A DNA stretch of 64,000 bases from Streptacidiphilus sp. P02-A3a (GCF_014084105.1 NZ_CP048289.1:186001-250000), one strand, 5' to 3'. Positions 34,845 through 43,066 are shown, counted from the stretch's first letter. Program-made: numbers and translations. Notes: generated by a model from the letters alone, not told the origin.

Positions 34845-36941
34845 ATGCCCCGCCCACATATGTCCGCCGCCGCGTCAGTGATGCGCAGGGGCGTCCGCTC
34901 CAAGGCCGCTATGTCGGTGAGCCTGCTGGGCGCGAGCGTGCTGGCCGGCGCGCTGGTGGCGTCCCTGTGCATTCCCGCCGTCGGCGCCGTCGGTCTGGGC
35001 GCCAAGGCCGCGGCGGACGACTTCAACTCGGTCCCGGACAACCTGGTCCTGCCGACGCTGGCGCAGGAGTCCACCATCTACGACTCCGCCGGGAACGTCA
35101 TCGCCCGGTTCTACCCGCAGGACCGCGTCTCCGAGCCGCTCAGCAAGATCGCGCCGATGATGCAGAACGCGCTGATCGACATCGAGGACCACCGGTTCTA
35201 CCAGCACGGTGCGATCGACCTGGAGGGCACGCTGCGGGCGCTGCTGAAGAACTCCAGCTCCGGGGACGTCTCCCAGGGCGGATCGACGCTGACCCAGCAG
35301 TACGTCAAGAACGTCTTCATCAACGACGCGGGCGACTCCAACTCGACCGGGTTCGCGCAGGCCACCCGGCAGACCGTGGGCCGCAAGATCCAGGAGCTGC
35401 GGTACGCGATCAAGCTGGAGGAGACGCTGTCCAAGCAGCAGATCCTGGACGACTACCTCAACATCACCTACTTCGGTGAACAGGCGTACGGGGTCCAGGC
35501 GGCGGCCGAGCTGTACTTCAGCGTCCCCGCCAGCAAGCTGACCATCCCCCAGGCGGCCATGCTGGCCGGTCTGGAGCAGTCCCCGTCGGCCTACGACCCG
35601 ATCCACAATCCGGCGAACGCGATCATCCGCCGCAACCAGGTGCTCGCCGCGATGGCCACCTACGGCACCATCACCGCGGTCCAGGCGAAGGCCGCCGAGG
35701 CGAGCCCGCTCGACCTGAAGGTGACCTACCCGCAGGCCGGCTGCATCACCGCGGACAAGGGCGAGGGCTTCTTCTGCGACTACGTCGCCCAGCAGATCCT
35801 GGACGACCCGGCCTTCGGGGCGACGGCGGCGGACCGGCAGCAGCTGTGGAACACCGGCGGCCTGAAGATCCACACCACCCTCGACCCCAAGGACCAGGCG
35901 GCCACCAACAAGGCGATCGCCGACCACACGAACCCGGCCGACTCCACGGTCGCGGTCTCGGCGATGGTCCAGCCCGGCACCGGGAACATCCTGGCGATGG
36001 CGCAGAGCCGTCCGTACGGCACCGGGTCCAACCAGACCGAGATCAACTACAACGCCACCGCGGTCCAGGACGGCGGCGAGGGATTCCAGACCGGCTCGGT
36101 CTTCAAGGCGATCACCGCCGCGACGGCGCTGTCCCAGGGCATCCCGCTGAGCTACAAGATCAACGCGGTCGCCACCGGCCCCTACCCGCGGATGACCAAC
36201 TGCTCCGGGGAGGTGCAGCCCGAGGTGGGCGGCGACATGAACGACACCCCGGTCCCCTACGGTGAGATCACCATGGTCCAGGCCATGGCCGCCTCGGTGA
36301 ACACCTACTTCGTGCCGCTGGAGGCGCAGGTCGGCCTCTGCAACGTGGTGCACATGGCCCAGGCCTTCGGCCTCGGCTACCAGGCCGCGCCGGACTCCAA
36401 GTCCCCGAACGGGCTGGCCCCGATCATGCAGGTGCAGTCACTGACCCTGGGCGTCAACGACTACACCCCGCTGCAGATGGCCAACGTCTACGCGACCTTC
36501 GCCGACCAGGGCCGGTACTGCGACACCACCGCGATCACCTCGGTCACCAACGCCTCGGGCAAGAGCCTCGCGGTCCCGTCCGCCGACTGCCACCAGGTGG
36601 TCACCCCGTCGGTGGCGGCCGGGGTCAACACGCTGCTCCACTCCGTGGTCTCGGACGCCGGCGGCACCGGCGCCCCGGACGCCATCAACTGGTCCGACGC
36701 GGGCAAGACCGGCACCACCAACGACGACGACCAGGCCTGGTTCGACGGCTACACCAGCCAGATCGCCGACGCGACCATGATGACCAACCCGAACTACCCC
36801 AGCGACTCCCTCGACGGGGTCGACATCGACGGCACCACCTACCAGCACGCCTACGGCTACCTGCTCCCGGGCCCGATCTGGAAGGAAGCCATGACCGGCG
36901 CGATGTCCGGCCTCCCGAACGAGCCCCTGAACTTCGGCTAG
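34845..36941 (+). CDS. class A penicillin-binding protein
   Basis: 698 residues; GGGAG precedes ATG 34845. A short cytoplasmic tail and one membrane anchor (MSVSLLGASVLAGALVASLC). The GT51 glycosyltransferase domain has IEDHRFYQHGAIDLEG and GGSTLTQQYVKN; the transpeptidase domain has SxxK in TGSVFKAIT, SVN and KTGT (SDAGKTGTTNDD). It polymerises and cross-links peptidoglycan. No PASTA domains. It stands alone, with a 300-bp leader and a hairpin after the stop. Confidence 0.93.
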   Translation: MPRPHMSAAASVMRRGVRSKAAMSVSLLGASVLAGALVASLCIPAVGAVGLGAKAAADDFNSVPDNLVLPTLAQESTIYDSAGNVIARFYPQDRVSEPLSKIAPMMQNALIDIEDHRFYQHGAIDLEGTLRALLKNSSSGDVSQGGSTLTQQYVKNVFINDAGDSNSTGFAQATRQTVGRKIQELRYAIKLEETLSKQQILDDYLNITYFGEQAYGVQAAAELYFSVPASKLTIPQAAMLAGLEQSPSAYDPIHNPANAIIRRNQVLAAMATYGTITAVQAKAAEASPLDLKVTYPQAGCITADKGEGFFCDYVAQQILDDPAFGATAADRQQLWNTGGLKIHTTLDPKDQAATNKAIADHTNPADSTVAVSAMVQPGTGNILAMAQSRPYGTGSNQTEINYNATAVQDGGEGFQTGSVFKAITAATALSQGIPLSYKINAVATGPYPRMTNCSGEVQPEVGGDMNDTPVPYGEITMVQAMAASVNTYFVPLEAQVGLCNVVHMAQAFGLGYQAAPDSKSPNGLAPIMQVQSLTLGVNDYTPLQMANVYATFADQGRYCDTTAITSVTNASGKSLAVPSADCHQVVTPSVAAGVNTLLHSVVSDAGGTGAPDAINWSDAGKTGTTNDDDQAWFDGYTSQIADATMMTNPNYPSDSLDGVDIDGTTYQHAYGYLLPGPIWKEAMTGAMSGLPNEPLNFG

Positions 36942-36963
36942 CCCACCCCCCCGAGCCCACCAC

Positions 36964-36994
36964 CGAGGCCCCGACCACCCCGGCCGGGGCCTCG
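36964..36994. terminator. hairpin between PBP and fic genes
   Basis: CGAGGCCCCG pairs perfectly with 36985-36994 across an 11-base loop. It serves two convergent genes. Confidence 0.6.
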
Positions 36995-37032
36995 CCCCTT
37001 CCCCGCCGCTCGGCCGAGCGAGGACGGATCGG

Positions 37033-37872
37033 TCAGCCGACCAGGACTCGCAGGGCCTCATCGTTGATGAACACTCGGTCGTAGCTTCCCTCGCCGTACT
37101 GGCGGAGCAGGCCCAGGGCGACGAGCTTGCTCACGGCGTTACTGACGGTCTGGTAGGTCACGCCGTACCTCTTGGCAGCCCATGTGATGGTGAGCATGGG
37201 ATACCCGATCAGGCCCTCGGCGATGCGCAGGGTGACGCCGGTGGCGCTGACTTCGAAGAGCTGATCCCGGTACTCGCGTCGCCGTGACTCAAGCCACGGT
37301 GACAGGGCGACGACAGGGTGGGTCAGCTCTCCGGCGCGCATCAGCTGGAGCAGCATCACCAGCCTGCCCAGGCGGCCGTTACCGTCATTGAAGGGGTGCA
37401 GGGTCTCGAACTGGTAGTGCCCCACAGCGATACGCGTCATCAGGTGCATCTCGGGGCCCGCCTGGTTGATCCAGCCCTCCCAGTCGAGAAGCCCGTCCCT
37501 GAGCCGATGGCCGTGTGGGCAGGGGACGAAGCGGGCGTCCTCGACATTGGCGGTCCTGACGCCGATGAAGGCGTCCGTGGTTCGTACCTGCCCGGCCTGG
37601 GTGGTGTGGCTGGAGGTTCCGCTTACGAGGATGCCCTGCAGGTACTCCAGCAGGGCAACTGTGACAGGTCGGTCGTTGATCGCCGTCGTCGCGATTTCCG
37701 CGATCCGGACGTAGTTGCGGACCTCTGCCACGTCGGAGCTGATATCGGATGCGTCCTCGAAGTCGGCTTTGAGGACGTCCTCCATCCCCACACAGGTGCC
37801 CTCGATCGCCGAGGTGCTGCGCGCTTCCACCAGGAACGCGTGAGGCCCCGACCGTTCCCGGTCGGGGCCCAT
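37033..37872 (-). CDS. Fic family protein, 5'-truncated at tRNA-Ser repeat
   Basis: About 279 residues if started at ATG 37872, the first start outside the repeat, which lies inside a terminator hairpin. The Fic core is intact: catalytic HPFNDGNGRLGR (HxFxxGNGRxxR) and the inhibitory motif TSAIEGT of (S/T)xxxE(G/N) type. The C-terminal winged helix reads ITWAAKRYGVTYQTVSNAV. The ~60 residues of the Fic_N region that normally precede the inhibitory helix are replaced by tRNA-Ser sequence. Fic enzymes transfer AMP to Ser, Thr or Tyr of targets. It is probably a pseudogene, possibly still making a shortened protein. The intact inhibitory motif would keep it off. Confidence 0.75.
   Translation of the reverse strand: MGPDRERSGPHAFLVEARSTSAIEGTCVGMEDVLKADFEDASDISSDVAEVRNYVRIAEIATTAINDRPVTVALLEYLQGILVSGTSSHTTQAGQVRTTDAFIGVRTANVEDARFVPCPHGHRLRDGLLDWEGWINQAGPEMHLMTRIAVGHYQFETLHPFNDGNGRLGRLVMLLQLMRAGELTHPVVALSPWLESRRREYRDQLFEVSATGVTLRIAEGLIGYPMLTITWAAKRYGVTYQTVSNAVSKLVALGLLRQYGEGSYDRVFINDEALRVLVG
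37844..37869 (-). terminator. hairpin after partial tRNA-Ser
   Basis: GGCCCCGACCG pairs perfectly with 37859-37869 across TTCC. It sits between the tRNA fragment and fic, so it probably ended the ancestral tRNA transcript. Confidence 0.6.
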
Positions 37873-37876
37873 CGTC

Positions 37877-37945
37877 GTCCTGCTCAGAGCGGTAGCGGTG
37901 GGATTCGAACCCACGGTGAAGTTGCCCCCACACACGCTTTCGAGG
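37877..37945 (-). repeat. att-like repeat, distal copy (3' half of tRNA-Ser(CGA))
   Basis: 69 bases identical to 39684-39752 in the same orientation, 1,807 bp apart. The copy includes the anticodon, variable arm, T-arm and 3' acceptor of tRNA-Ser plus about 13 flanking bases. The 5' tRNA half is absent here, so it is an attachment-site footprint and not a tRNA gene. Confidence 0.9.
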
Positions 37946-38068
37946 TCTGCACCTGGGCTCCAGGGGCAATTCGGCATGATCCACAGCTGCTCATTTCGGT
38001 TCATCACCGCAGGTCGGGCGCGTGCAGGTCAGTGTCGAGGCTGTAGGCGGACCAGCGCGAACCAGGGC

Positions 38069-38091
38069 GGATGAGACTACGGATGAGACTA
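38069..38091. repeat. GGATGAGACTA repeat pair, distal end of islet
   Basis: GGATGAGACTA at 38069-38079 and 38081-38091 (12-base period). The same motif pair recurs near the other end of the islet at 39618-39638. Placement and spacing suit integrase arm-type sites. Confidence 0.55.
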
Positions 38092-38331
38092 GGATCCCCG
38101 ATCATCCGTTGCTGGGTGTCCCTGGGGAGGGCAGAGTCGTCGGGCGTGTCCCTGTCGGCTGCAGTGCCTTCCGTACCGCGCCTCTGAAGACGGCCGGGGC
38201 GGATCGGCGCAGGAGAGGGTTCGGGAAATCATCAAAGTGAGATTGGTGATTTGTTTGGAGATTTGACTGCGACACCGCCCGTGACCTCGGTGCCCACGTC
38301 GGCAACCTGGCGGAGGCCGTGCGGGTGACCA

Positions 38332-38376
38332 CCACGTATCGGAGTGCGGGTGGGTCGCCCGCGCTCCGATACGTGG
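38332..38376. other. long hairpin inside islet
   Basis: CCACGTATCGGAG pairs perfectly with 38364-38376, and an inner GCGGG/CCCGC stem extends it. It lies 55 bases upstream of the RHH gene. It could be a terminator, an operator or a recombination-related structure. Confidence 0.55.
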
Positions 38377-38430
38377 AGGAGCTGATGCACCTTGAGGTAC
38401 TTGGGTACCGTCCTCTGTGAAGGTGTACCG

Positions 38431-38709
38431 ATGACGACTGCAGCACCGAAGACTCCTCGGCAGTCCCCGCTGAAAGTGGATCCGGAAACCGACAAGTTGA
38501 TCAGCCAGGGCGCGCACTTTCTAGGCCTGACCAAGAAGGACCTGGTGGCCGACGCCGTACGGGTCTACCTGGAACAGCGGTGCGAGGACCTGAGGGTCGG
38601 CATGGCTGAAGCACTGCAGGTGATCGACGGCTCGGTCAAGTCGGACATCATGCTGCTGACCGGCCTGACTGCAGAGGAGATAGACGCAGTCGGCGGGATC
38701 GACGAGTAA
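38431..38709 (+). CDS. ribbon-helix-helix-like small protein
   Basis: 92 residues from ATG 38431. SPLKVDPETDKLISQGAHFL starts a strand-helix-helix unit, and LGLTKKDLVADAVRVYLEQR is the second helix typical of RHH antitoxin or regulator folds. The tail is acidic (EEIDAVGGIDE). No toxin gene follows on the same strand. It is an orphan antitoxin or a regulator of the islet. Confidence 0.65.
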   Translation: MTTAAPKTPRQSPLKVDPETDKLISQGAHFLGLTKKDLVADAVRVYLEQRCEDLRVGMAEALQVIDGSVKSDIMLLTGLTAEEIDAVGGIDE

Positions 38710-38765
38710 CAAAGAAGCCAGATACACCTGCCCGCCCCACCATCTGCGGATCATTGGTGCATCGG

Positions 38766-39071
38766 TCAAGCGGCTTCGCCGATGGTGATGTTGAGCGGCT
38801 GCCCGAGTGCGGTGGCGATGCGCAGCAGGGTGCGCGTGGAGGGGAGAGTGAGGCTGTTCTCAAGGCGAGCTATGGCCGGCTGGGTCATCCCAGCCCGGCG
38901 TGCGAGCTCGGACTGGGACCAGCCCAGTTCGGTGCGGCGCTGGTAGATGGAGCGGCCGAGTTCGATGGCCAGGCCGGTTTCGTCGTAGACCTGCTGGGCC
39001 TGGGGGCCGAGATCCGTGTCCGCGCCGGTGAGCTCCTTGGCACGATGCGTCTTCCAACTGGCGTGGTTCAT
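38766..39071 (-). CDS. XRE/HigA-type antitoxin
   Basis: 101 residues from ATG 39071; GGAGG lies 4 bases upstream. A helix-turn-helix of Cro/C1 type: IYQRRTELGWSQSELARRAG, then MTQPAIARLENSLTLPSTRT. Its ATG overlaps the toxin stop (ATGA), giving the toxin-first order of HigBA modules. It probably represses its own promoter. The partner toxin is frameshifted, so the antitoxin may persist alone. Confidence 0.82.
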   Translation of the reverse strand: MNHASWKTHRAKELTGADTDLGPQAQQVYDETGLAIELGRSIYQRRTELGWSQSELARRAGMTQPAIARLENSLTLPSTRTLLRIATALGQPLNITIGEAA

Positions 39072-39446
39072 AGGTCCTCCTCTTTTACGGCGCGGTCGTA
39101 GATCTCGTGGCTCTGTGCCGGCTGATGTCGGAGCTCGCACTCCTGTTGTGCCCTGTGGGCGCGGTCCACCTCGGCGCTCTCGCGCATGCGGGTCTTGTGG
39201 AGCACCGTCAGGAAGACAATCCGCCGTCCTGGGGCGAGCCAGTAGGTGATGCGTTGCTCATTGCAGGGAGAAGCGCAACTCGCGGACCTTGCCGCCCAGA
39301 TGTCGGGTCTGAGGCTCGCCGAGGGTCTCCGCGTGATCAGCCAGGTAGTCGGACAGTTTCATCACGCGCAGGTAGTCATCGGCCGGCAGCGAATGCAGCC
39401 ACACCCGTACCTCGACTTCGACTTCAATCTCGTAGCGCCCGCCCAT
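39068..39446 (-). pseudogene. HigB/RelE-type toxin, frameshifted
   Basis: The first part (MGGRYEIEVEVEVRVWLHSL to KVRELRFSLQ) ends in TGA. In the +1 frame, directly after, EQRITYWLAPGRRIVFLTVL and HKTRMRESAEVDRAHRA complete the toxin, ending at the antitoxin start. In intact relatives LRF..L is followed by xxxRITYW in one frame, so one extra base or a small deletion lies near 39263. The toxin would be an mRNA interferase. Programmed +1 shifting at CAA-TGA-G is possible but there is no strong stimulator. Confidence 0.75.
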
Positions 39447-39617
39447 AGCAAAAATCATATACCTATGTTGCTGCGATGCGCTTGTGCCGCTTGACCCGAA
39501 GATCGCACGCCCGCCCCCGAAGCGTGTTCCTTGGCCGCTGAGTGAGCCGCCTTACGGTGTCTCACCAGCCGTTACTCAGCGCTCGGCGGCCTCGGCGTCC
39601 AAGCCTTCAGCGTTTGT

Positions 39618-39638
39618 GGTGAGACTAAGGATGAGACT
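39618..39638. repeat. GGATGAGACTA-type repeat pair, proximal end of islet
   Basis: GGTGAGACTA (39618-39627) and GGATGAGACT (39629-39638) lie 46 bases inside the proximal att repeat and match the pair at 38069-38091. Confidence 0.55.
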
Positions 39639-39646
39639 GGAACGGC

Positions 39647-39680
39647 CGAAGCCCCGCCGGGTGGACTCGGCGGGGCTTCG
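39647..39680. terminator. 13-bp perfect hairpin after tRNA-Ser(CGA)
   Basis: CGAAGCCCCGCCG pairs with 39668-39680 across 8 bases. It lies just 3' of the tRNA, on the islet side. Confidence 0.65.
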
Positions 39681-39683
39681 TTT

Positions 39684-39752
39684 GTCCTGCTCAGAGCGGT
39701 AGCGGTGGGATTCGAACCCACGGTGAAGTTGCCCCCACACACGCTTTCGAGG
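39684..39752 (-). repeat. att-like repeat, proximal copy (within tRNA-Ser(CGA))
   Basis: Exact 69-base match to 37877-37945. Identity stops two bases past the anticodon toward the tRNA 5' half, the usual crossover limit of tRNA-targeting tyrosine integrases. Confidence 0.9.
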
Positions 39753-39783
39753 CGTGCTCCTTTGGCCGCTCGGACACGCTACC
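39697..39783 (-). tRNA. tRNA-Ser(CGA)
   Basis: 87 nt: acceptor GGTAGCG/CGCTACC, anticodon loop with CGA (reads UCG), a long variable arm and T-arm GGGTTCGAATCCC. CCA is not encoded. It is the attachment target of the islet. Confidence 0.95.
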
Positions 39784-39816
39784 GTGGGACAGCCTACCGG
39801 ATGCCGGGCAGTGGTC

Positions 39817-40317
39817 CTAAACGGATTCCGGTGGGGGCGTGGTGGGGGTGCGGTGGGGGTCGAAGAAGGCGCGCAGGGCGGCGGCGCAGGTGTCGGCGAG
39901 GACGCCGGAGACGACCTGGGGGCGGTGGTTGAGGCGGCGGTCGCGGACCACGTCCCAGAGCGAGCCGGCCGCGCCCGCCTTGTCGTCCAGGGCGCCGTAG
40001 ACCACGCGGTCCAGCCGGGACAGCACGATCGCGCCCGCGCACATGGTGCAGGGCTCCAGGGTGACCACGAGGGTGCAGCCGGTCAGCCGCCACTCGCCGA
40101 GGGCCCGGGCCGCCTCGCGGATGGCCTGGACCTCGGCGTGGGCGGTCGGGTCGCCGACGGCCTCGCGCTCGTTGTGGCCCCGGCCGAGGACCGCCCCGTC
40201 CGGGCCCAGCACCACCGCGCCGACGGGGACGTCCCCGGTCGGCAGGGCGTGCCGGGCCTCGGCCAGGGCCAGCCGCATGGCCGGGGCCCACTTGTCGCGG
40301 ATGGGATCGGTGCGCAT
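39817..40317 (-). CDS. tadA: tRNA adenosine-34 deaminase
   Basis: 166 residues from ATG 40317; ATG 40335 would add six. Zinc deaminase motifs HAEVQAI and PCTMCAGAI are intact, with GDVPVGAVV and RGHNERE before them. It converts A34 to inosine in tRNA-Arg(ACG), whose gene is also in this window (13847). The gene for its associated protein lies just upstream in the same direction. Confidence 0.93.
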   Translation of the reverse strand: MRTDPIRDKWAPAMRLALAEARHALPTGDVPVGAVVLGPDGAVLGRGHNEREAVGDPTAHAEVQAIREAARALGEWRLTGCTLVVTLEPCTMCAGAIVLSRLDRVVYGALDDKAGAAGSLWDVVRDRRLNHRPQVVSGVLADTCAAALRAFFDPHRTPTTPPPESV

Positions 40318-40349
40318 CGGACCAGTGTCCAGCACCGCCGCCGACCGGC

Positions 40350-40892
40350 CTAGCGGACGGCTTCCAGGACCTCGCCGCAGCCCAGGGCGTCGGCGATCTC
40401 GGTCAGGGCGTCACCGGGCACCGCGCCCTCGACGCTCATGTCCATCAGTTCCTTGGCGCCGACGCCGAATTCGATCAGCAGCCCGGCGTCACCCAGAGGG
40501 CCGTTCGGCACGCCGTCGACGTTGTCGACGGCGGCGTCCTCATCGTCCTCGTCCTCCTCGGCGTCCTCGTCGAGTTCCGCCACCAGGTCGTCCAGGTCCT
40601 CGTCGGACCCGCGGCCGAGCAGTTCGTCGGTGAGGATGATCTCCCCGTAGGCACTGCGGGAGGCGGCGGAGGCGTCGGAGACGAAGATCCGGGGGTCTTC
40701 CTCACCGTCCACTCGGACGACGGCGAACCAGACGTCCTCCTGTTCGATGAAGACCAGGACCGTGTCTTCGTCCGTCGCCGCCTCCCGCGCCAGATCGGCG
40801 AGGTCAGTGAGGGTTTCAACATCATCAAGCTCGGTCTCGCTCACGTCCCACCCGTCCTCGGTGCGAGCGAGCAATGCAGCGAAGTACGCCAC
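40350..40892 (-). CDS. tRNA adenosine deaminase-associated protein
   Basis: 180 residues. It begins MAYFAALLARTEDGWDVSE and has a mixed alpha/beta N-terminal half (VLVFIEQEDVWFAVVRVDGE), a very acidic central stretch (AELDEDAEEDEDDEDAA) and a helical C-terminus ending GCGEVLEAVR. The family is conserved next to tadA in Streptomyces and named for that; the mechanism is unknown. It lies 32 bases upstream of tadA, so is probably co-transcribed. Confidence 0.85.
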   Translation of the reverse strand: MAYFAALLARTEDGWDVSETELDDVETLTDLADLAREAATDEDTVLVFIEQEDVWFAVVRVDGEEDPRIFVSDASAASRSAYGEIILTDELLGRGSDEDLDDLVAELDEDAEEDEDDEDAAVDNVDGVPNGPLGDAGLLIEFGVGAKELMDMSVEGAVPGDALTEIADALGCGEVLEAVR

Positions 40893-41056
40893 CAGCGACT
40901 CTCCCAGGGGTCTTGTGCGGCTAGGCCACGCCCGTCGTATCGGGGTGCCCGTGCGAACGCCCCATCGGCATCGTGACAGAAAGCAGTGCCCTGCGGGGAG
41001 TGTTCGGCAGCGCGTCTTGCCTGGTCGTGTCGTGAAGCGGGGGTGGTGTGGGCAAC

Positions 41057-41308
41057 TCAGGCCCGGAAGGTGCGCATTAGTACGGCCTGTCTCATCCGTG
41101 CGGCTTTGGTCCGACGGGGGCGTACGCGGGCCCGCAGCTCCCGGGCCTCGGCGAGTTCCCGCAGGAACGCGTCCCGGCGGCGGCGGCGTTCGAGGGCCGT
41201 CTCCACCCGCGGCCGGGGGTCACCGGCGGGTCGGCCCTCGCGGGCCCGGGTTCCGGCGGCCGACTGGGCCTCCCGGGTTGTGCCCTCGCCTTTCCGCTGG
41301 TCGCTCAT
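41057..41308 (-). CDS. small basic protein
   Basis: 83 residues from ATG 41308, with GGAGGAGGAG upstream. The whole protein is charged and helical (TALERRRRRDAFLRELAEAR, ELRARVRPRRTKAARMRQAV) with no hydrophobic core, so it is probably an RNA- or DNA-binding peptide or is disordered. Family not recognised. Confidence 0.5.
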   Translation of the reverse strand: MSDQRKGEGTTREAQSAAGTRAREGRPAGDPRPRVETALERRRRRDAFLRELAEARELRARVRPRRTKAARMRQAVLMRTFRA

Positions 41309-41491
41309 GCGCTGCTCCTCCTCCGGGCGAGGCGTTCCCCGCCCACGGCGTCGCGTTCCCCTGTCCCGTTCCCCTCCGGACCGCTTTGACACCGTCCGGG
41401 CAAAGATCCGGTGCGGATCACTCCGGTTTCCCGGGATTTCCGCAGGGGGCAGCGTGTCGAAGCTCACTCCTGCTCGGTTACTGTCGGGTCC

Positions 41492-42130
41492 ATGCGGATT
41501 CATGTCCTGGACCACCCCCTGGTGGCGCACAAGCTCTCCACGCTGCGTGACGAGCGCACCGACTCACCCACCTTCCGCCGGCTCGCGGACGAGCTGGTGA
41601 CGCTGCTCGCGTACGAGGCGACCCGGGACGTCCGGACCGAGCAGGTGGAGATCACCACCCCGGTCGCGGTCACCACCGGGGTCCGGCTCAGCTATCCGCG
41701 TCCGCTGGTGGTGCCGATCCTGCGGGCCGGGCTCGGCATGCTCGACGGGATGACCCGGCTGCTGCCGACCGCGGAGGTCGGCTTCCTCGGCATGGTGCGC
41801 AACGAGGAGACGCTGGAGGCGTCCACCTACGCCACCCGGATGCCGGACGACCTGTCCGGCCGTCAGGTGTACGTGCTGGACCCGATGCTGGCCACCGGCG
41901 GCACCCTGGTCGCGGCGATCCGGCTGCTGATCGAGCGGGGCGCGGACGACGTCACCGCGATCTGCCTGCTGGCCGCGCCCGAGGGCCTGAAGGTGCTGGA
42001 GCGGGAACTCGGCGGGCTGCCGGTCACCCTGGTCACCGCGGCGGTGGACGACCACCTCAACGAGAACGGCTACATCGTCCCCGGGCTCGGCGACGCGGGC
42101 GACCGGCTGTACGGCACGGTCGGGGACTGA
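41492..42130 (+). CDS. upp: uracil phosphoribosyltransferase
   Basis: 212 residues from ATG 41492. Type I PRTase: N-terminal hood [20 protein letters not shown], flexible loop, PRPP loop [11 protein letters not shown] near 128-138 and uracil-binding [14 protein letters not shown] at the end. It salvages uracil to UMP using PRPP. It stands alone, followed by a hairpin. Confidence 0.95.
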   Translation: MRIHVLDHPLVAHKLSTLRDERTDSPTFRRLADELVTLLAYEATRDVRTEQVEITTPVAVTTGVRLSYPRPLVVPILRAGLGMLDGMTRLLPTAEVGFLGMVRNEETLEASTYATRMPDDLSGRQVYVLDPMLATGGTLVAAIRLLIERGADDVTAICLLAAPEGLKVLERELGGLPVTLVTAAVDDHLNENGYIVPGLGDAGDRLYGTVGD

Positions 42131-42172
42131 CCCGGCCGGGCCCCGGCCGCGCGCGGGCGGGGCCCCGCCGGG
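42131..42172. terminator. hairpin between upp and LytR_C genes
   Basis: CCCGGCCGGGCCCCG pairs with 42158-42172 with one mismatch, between two convergent stops. Confidence 0.6.
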
Positions 42173-42173
42173 C

Positions 42174-42911
42174 TCAGCAGTGGGCCGAGGCGGACGGGGC
42201 CGGTCCGGCGGCCAGGGCCAGTGCCTGGGCGGCCTGGTCCGGGGTGGCCAGCGCGGTGAAGCCGTTCCCGAGCACCAGGTCCACCGAGGCGTCCTTGCGC
42301 TGGTCGGTGGCCGGGACGGCGCCCGCCACCTCGGACCGCAGCACCGTCACCGCCTTCGTCCCGGCGGCCCCGCCGGTGATCCGGGCGGTGCCGGTGACCT
42401 TGTCCTGGAGCTGGGCCGGGGCGTTGCCGACGGTGCCGATGGTGAAGCCGCGCTGCTTCAGCAGGGCGGCGGTGCGCCCGGCCAGACCGGCCTTGTCGGT
42501 CGCGTTGTAGACGTTGACCGTGATCCCCTTGGCCGCCGCCGCGCCCGGCGGTGCCGCGGCGCCGGAGGCCCCGGCCGAGGCCGATCCCGAGGGCGGTCCC
42601 GAGACGGCGCCGGAAGCGCGGCCGACCGCCGCGCCCGGCGTGCCGGGCGGCGCGACCAGGCTGTCGGCCGAGCCCGGGTCCGGCAGCCGCGCCGACAGGG
42701 CACGGACGCAGGCCGTGGCCGCCGTGGCGTGCTTGCCGCCGCCGAAGACGTCGACCAACTGCACCGTGCCCCAGGTGAGCACGGAGAGCGTCAGTACGCC
42801 GGCGATCGCGATCAGTACGTGGCGACGCCGCTGGTGCGGGCGCCGCAGCCGGGGATAGGCAGTGCCCGTGATCCGGTACTGCTTTCCCTTGAGGCCTGGA
42901 GGAGTCAACAT
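42174..42911 (-). CDS. membrane-anchored LytR C-terminal domain protein
   Basis: 245 residues from ATG 42911 (GTG 42917 possible). A basic cytoplasmic tail (RLRRPHQRRRHV), one membrane helix (VLIAIAGVLTLSVLTWGTV), an Ala/Gly/Pro/Ser linker and a LytR_C domain (about 125-230) with ITVNVYNATDKAGLAGRTA and ADLVLGNGF-like SVDLVLGNGF. LytR_C domains occur alone or with LCP ligases that attach glycopolymers to peptidoglycan. This protein lacks the LCP catalytic domain, so it is probably an accessory or wall-binding factor. Confidence 0.85.
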   Translation of the reverse strand: MLTPPGLKGKQYRITGTAYPRLRRPHQRRRHVLIAIAGVLTLSVLTWGTVQLVDVFGGGKHATAATACVRALSARLPDPGSADSLVAPPGTPGAAVGRASGAVSGPPSGSASAGASGAAAPPGAAAAKGITVNVYNATDKAGLAGRTAALLKQRGFTIGTVGNAPAQLQDKVTGTARITGGAAGTKAVTVLRSEVAGAVPATDQRKDASVDLVLGNGFTALATPDQAAQALALAAGPAPSASAHC

Positions 42912-43066
42912 GCTCACCGCGAAGTGCCCCTTTGCGCCGGGCTGTCAGTGCTTGGGTACGGAGCGACTGCTTCTGCGGCCAGACTAATGCCGAAACCGGA
43001 CGATGCGTACTTAAAGGATCATCATCTGGGCTATTCGGACACCCGAAAGGGTGTCAGCGGAAGCGA

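Noticed and set aside
32664..34859. 731-residue open frame antisense to the FAD oxidoreductase gene
   Set aside because: Only its last 79 codons look like a protein (membrane helix). The rest is a shadow of high third-position GC opposite a well-supported gene.
38431..38709. RHH protein plus the neighbouring minus-strand genes as a three-gene toxin-antitoxin system
   Set aside because: The RHH gene is convergent with higA, has its own start and no partner toxin on its strand.
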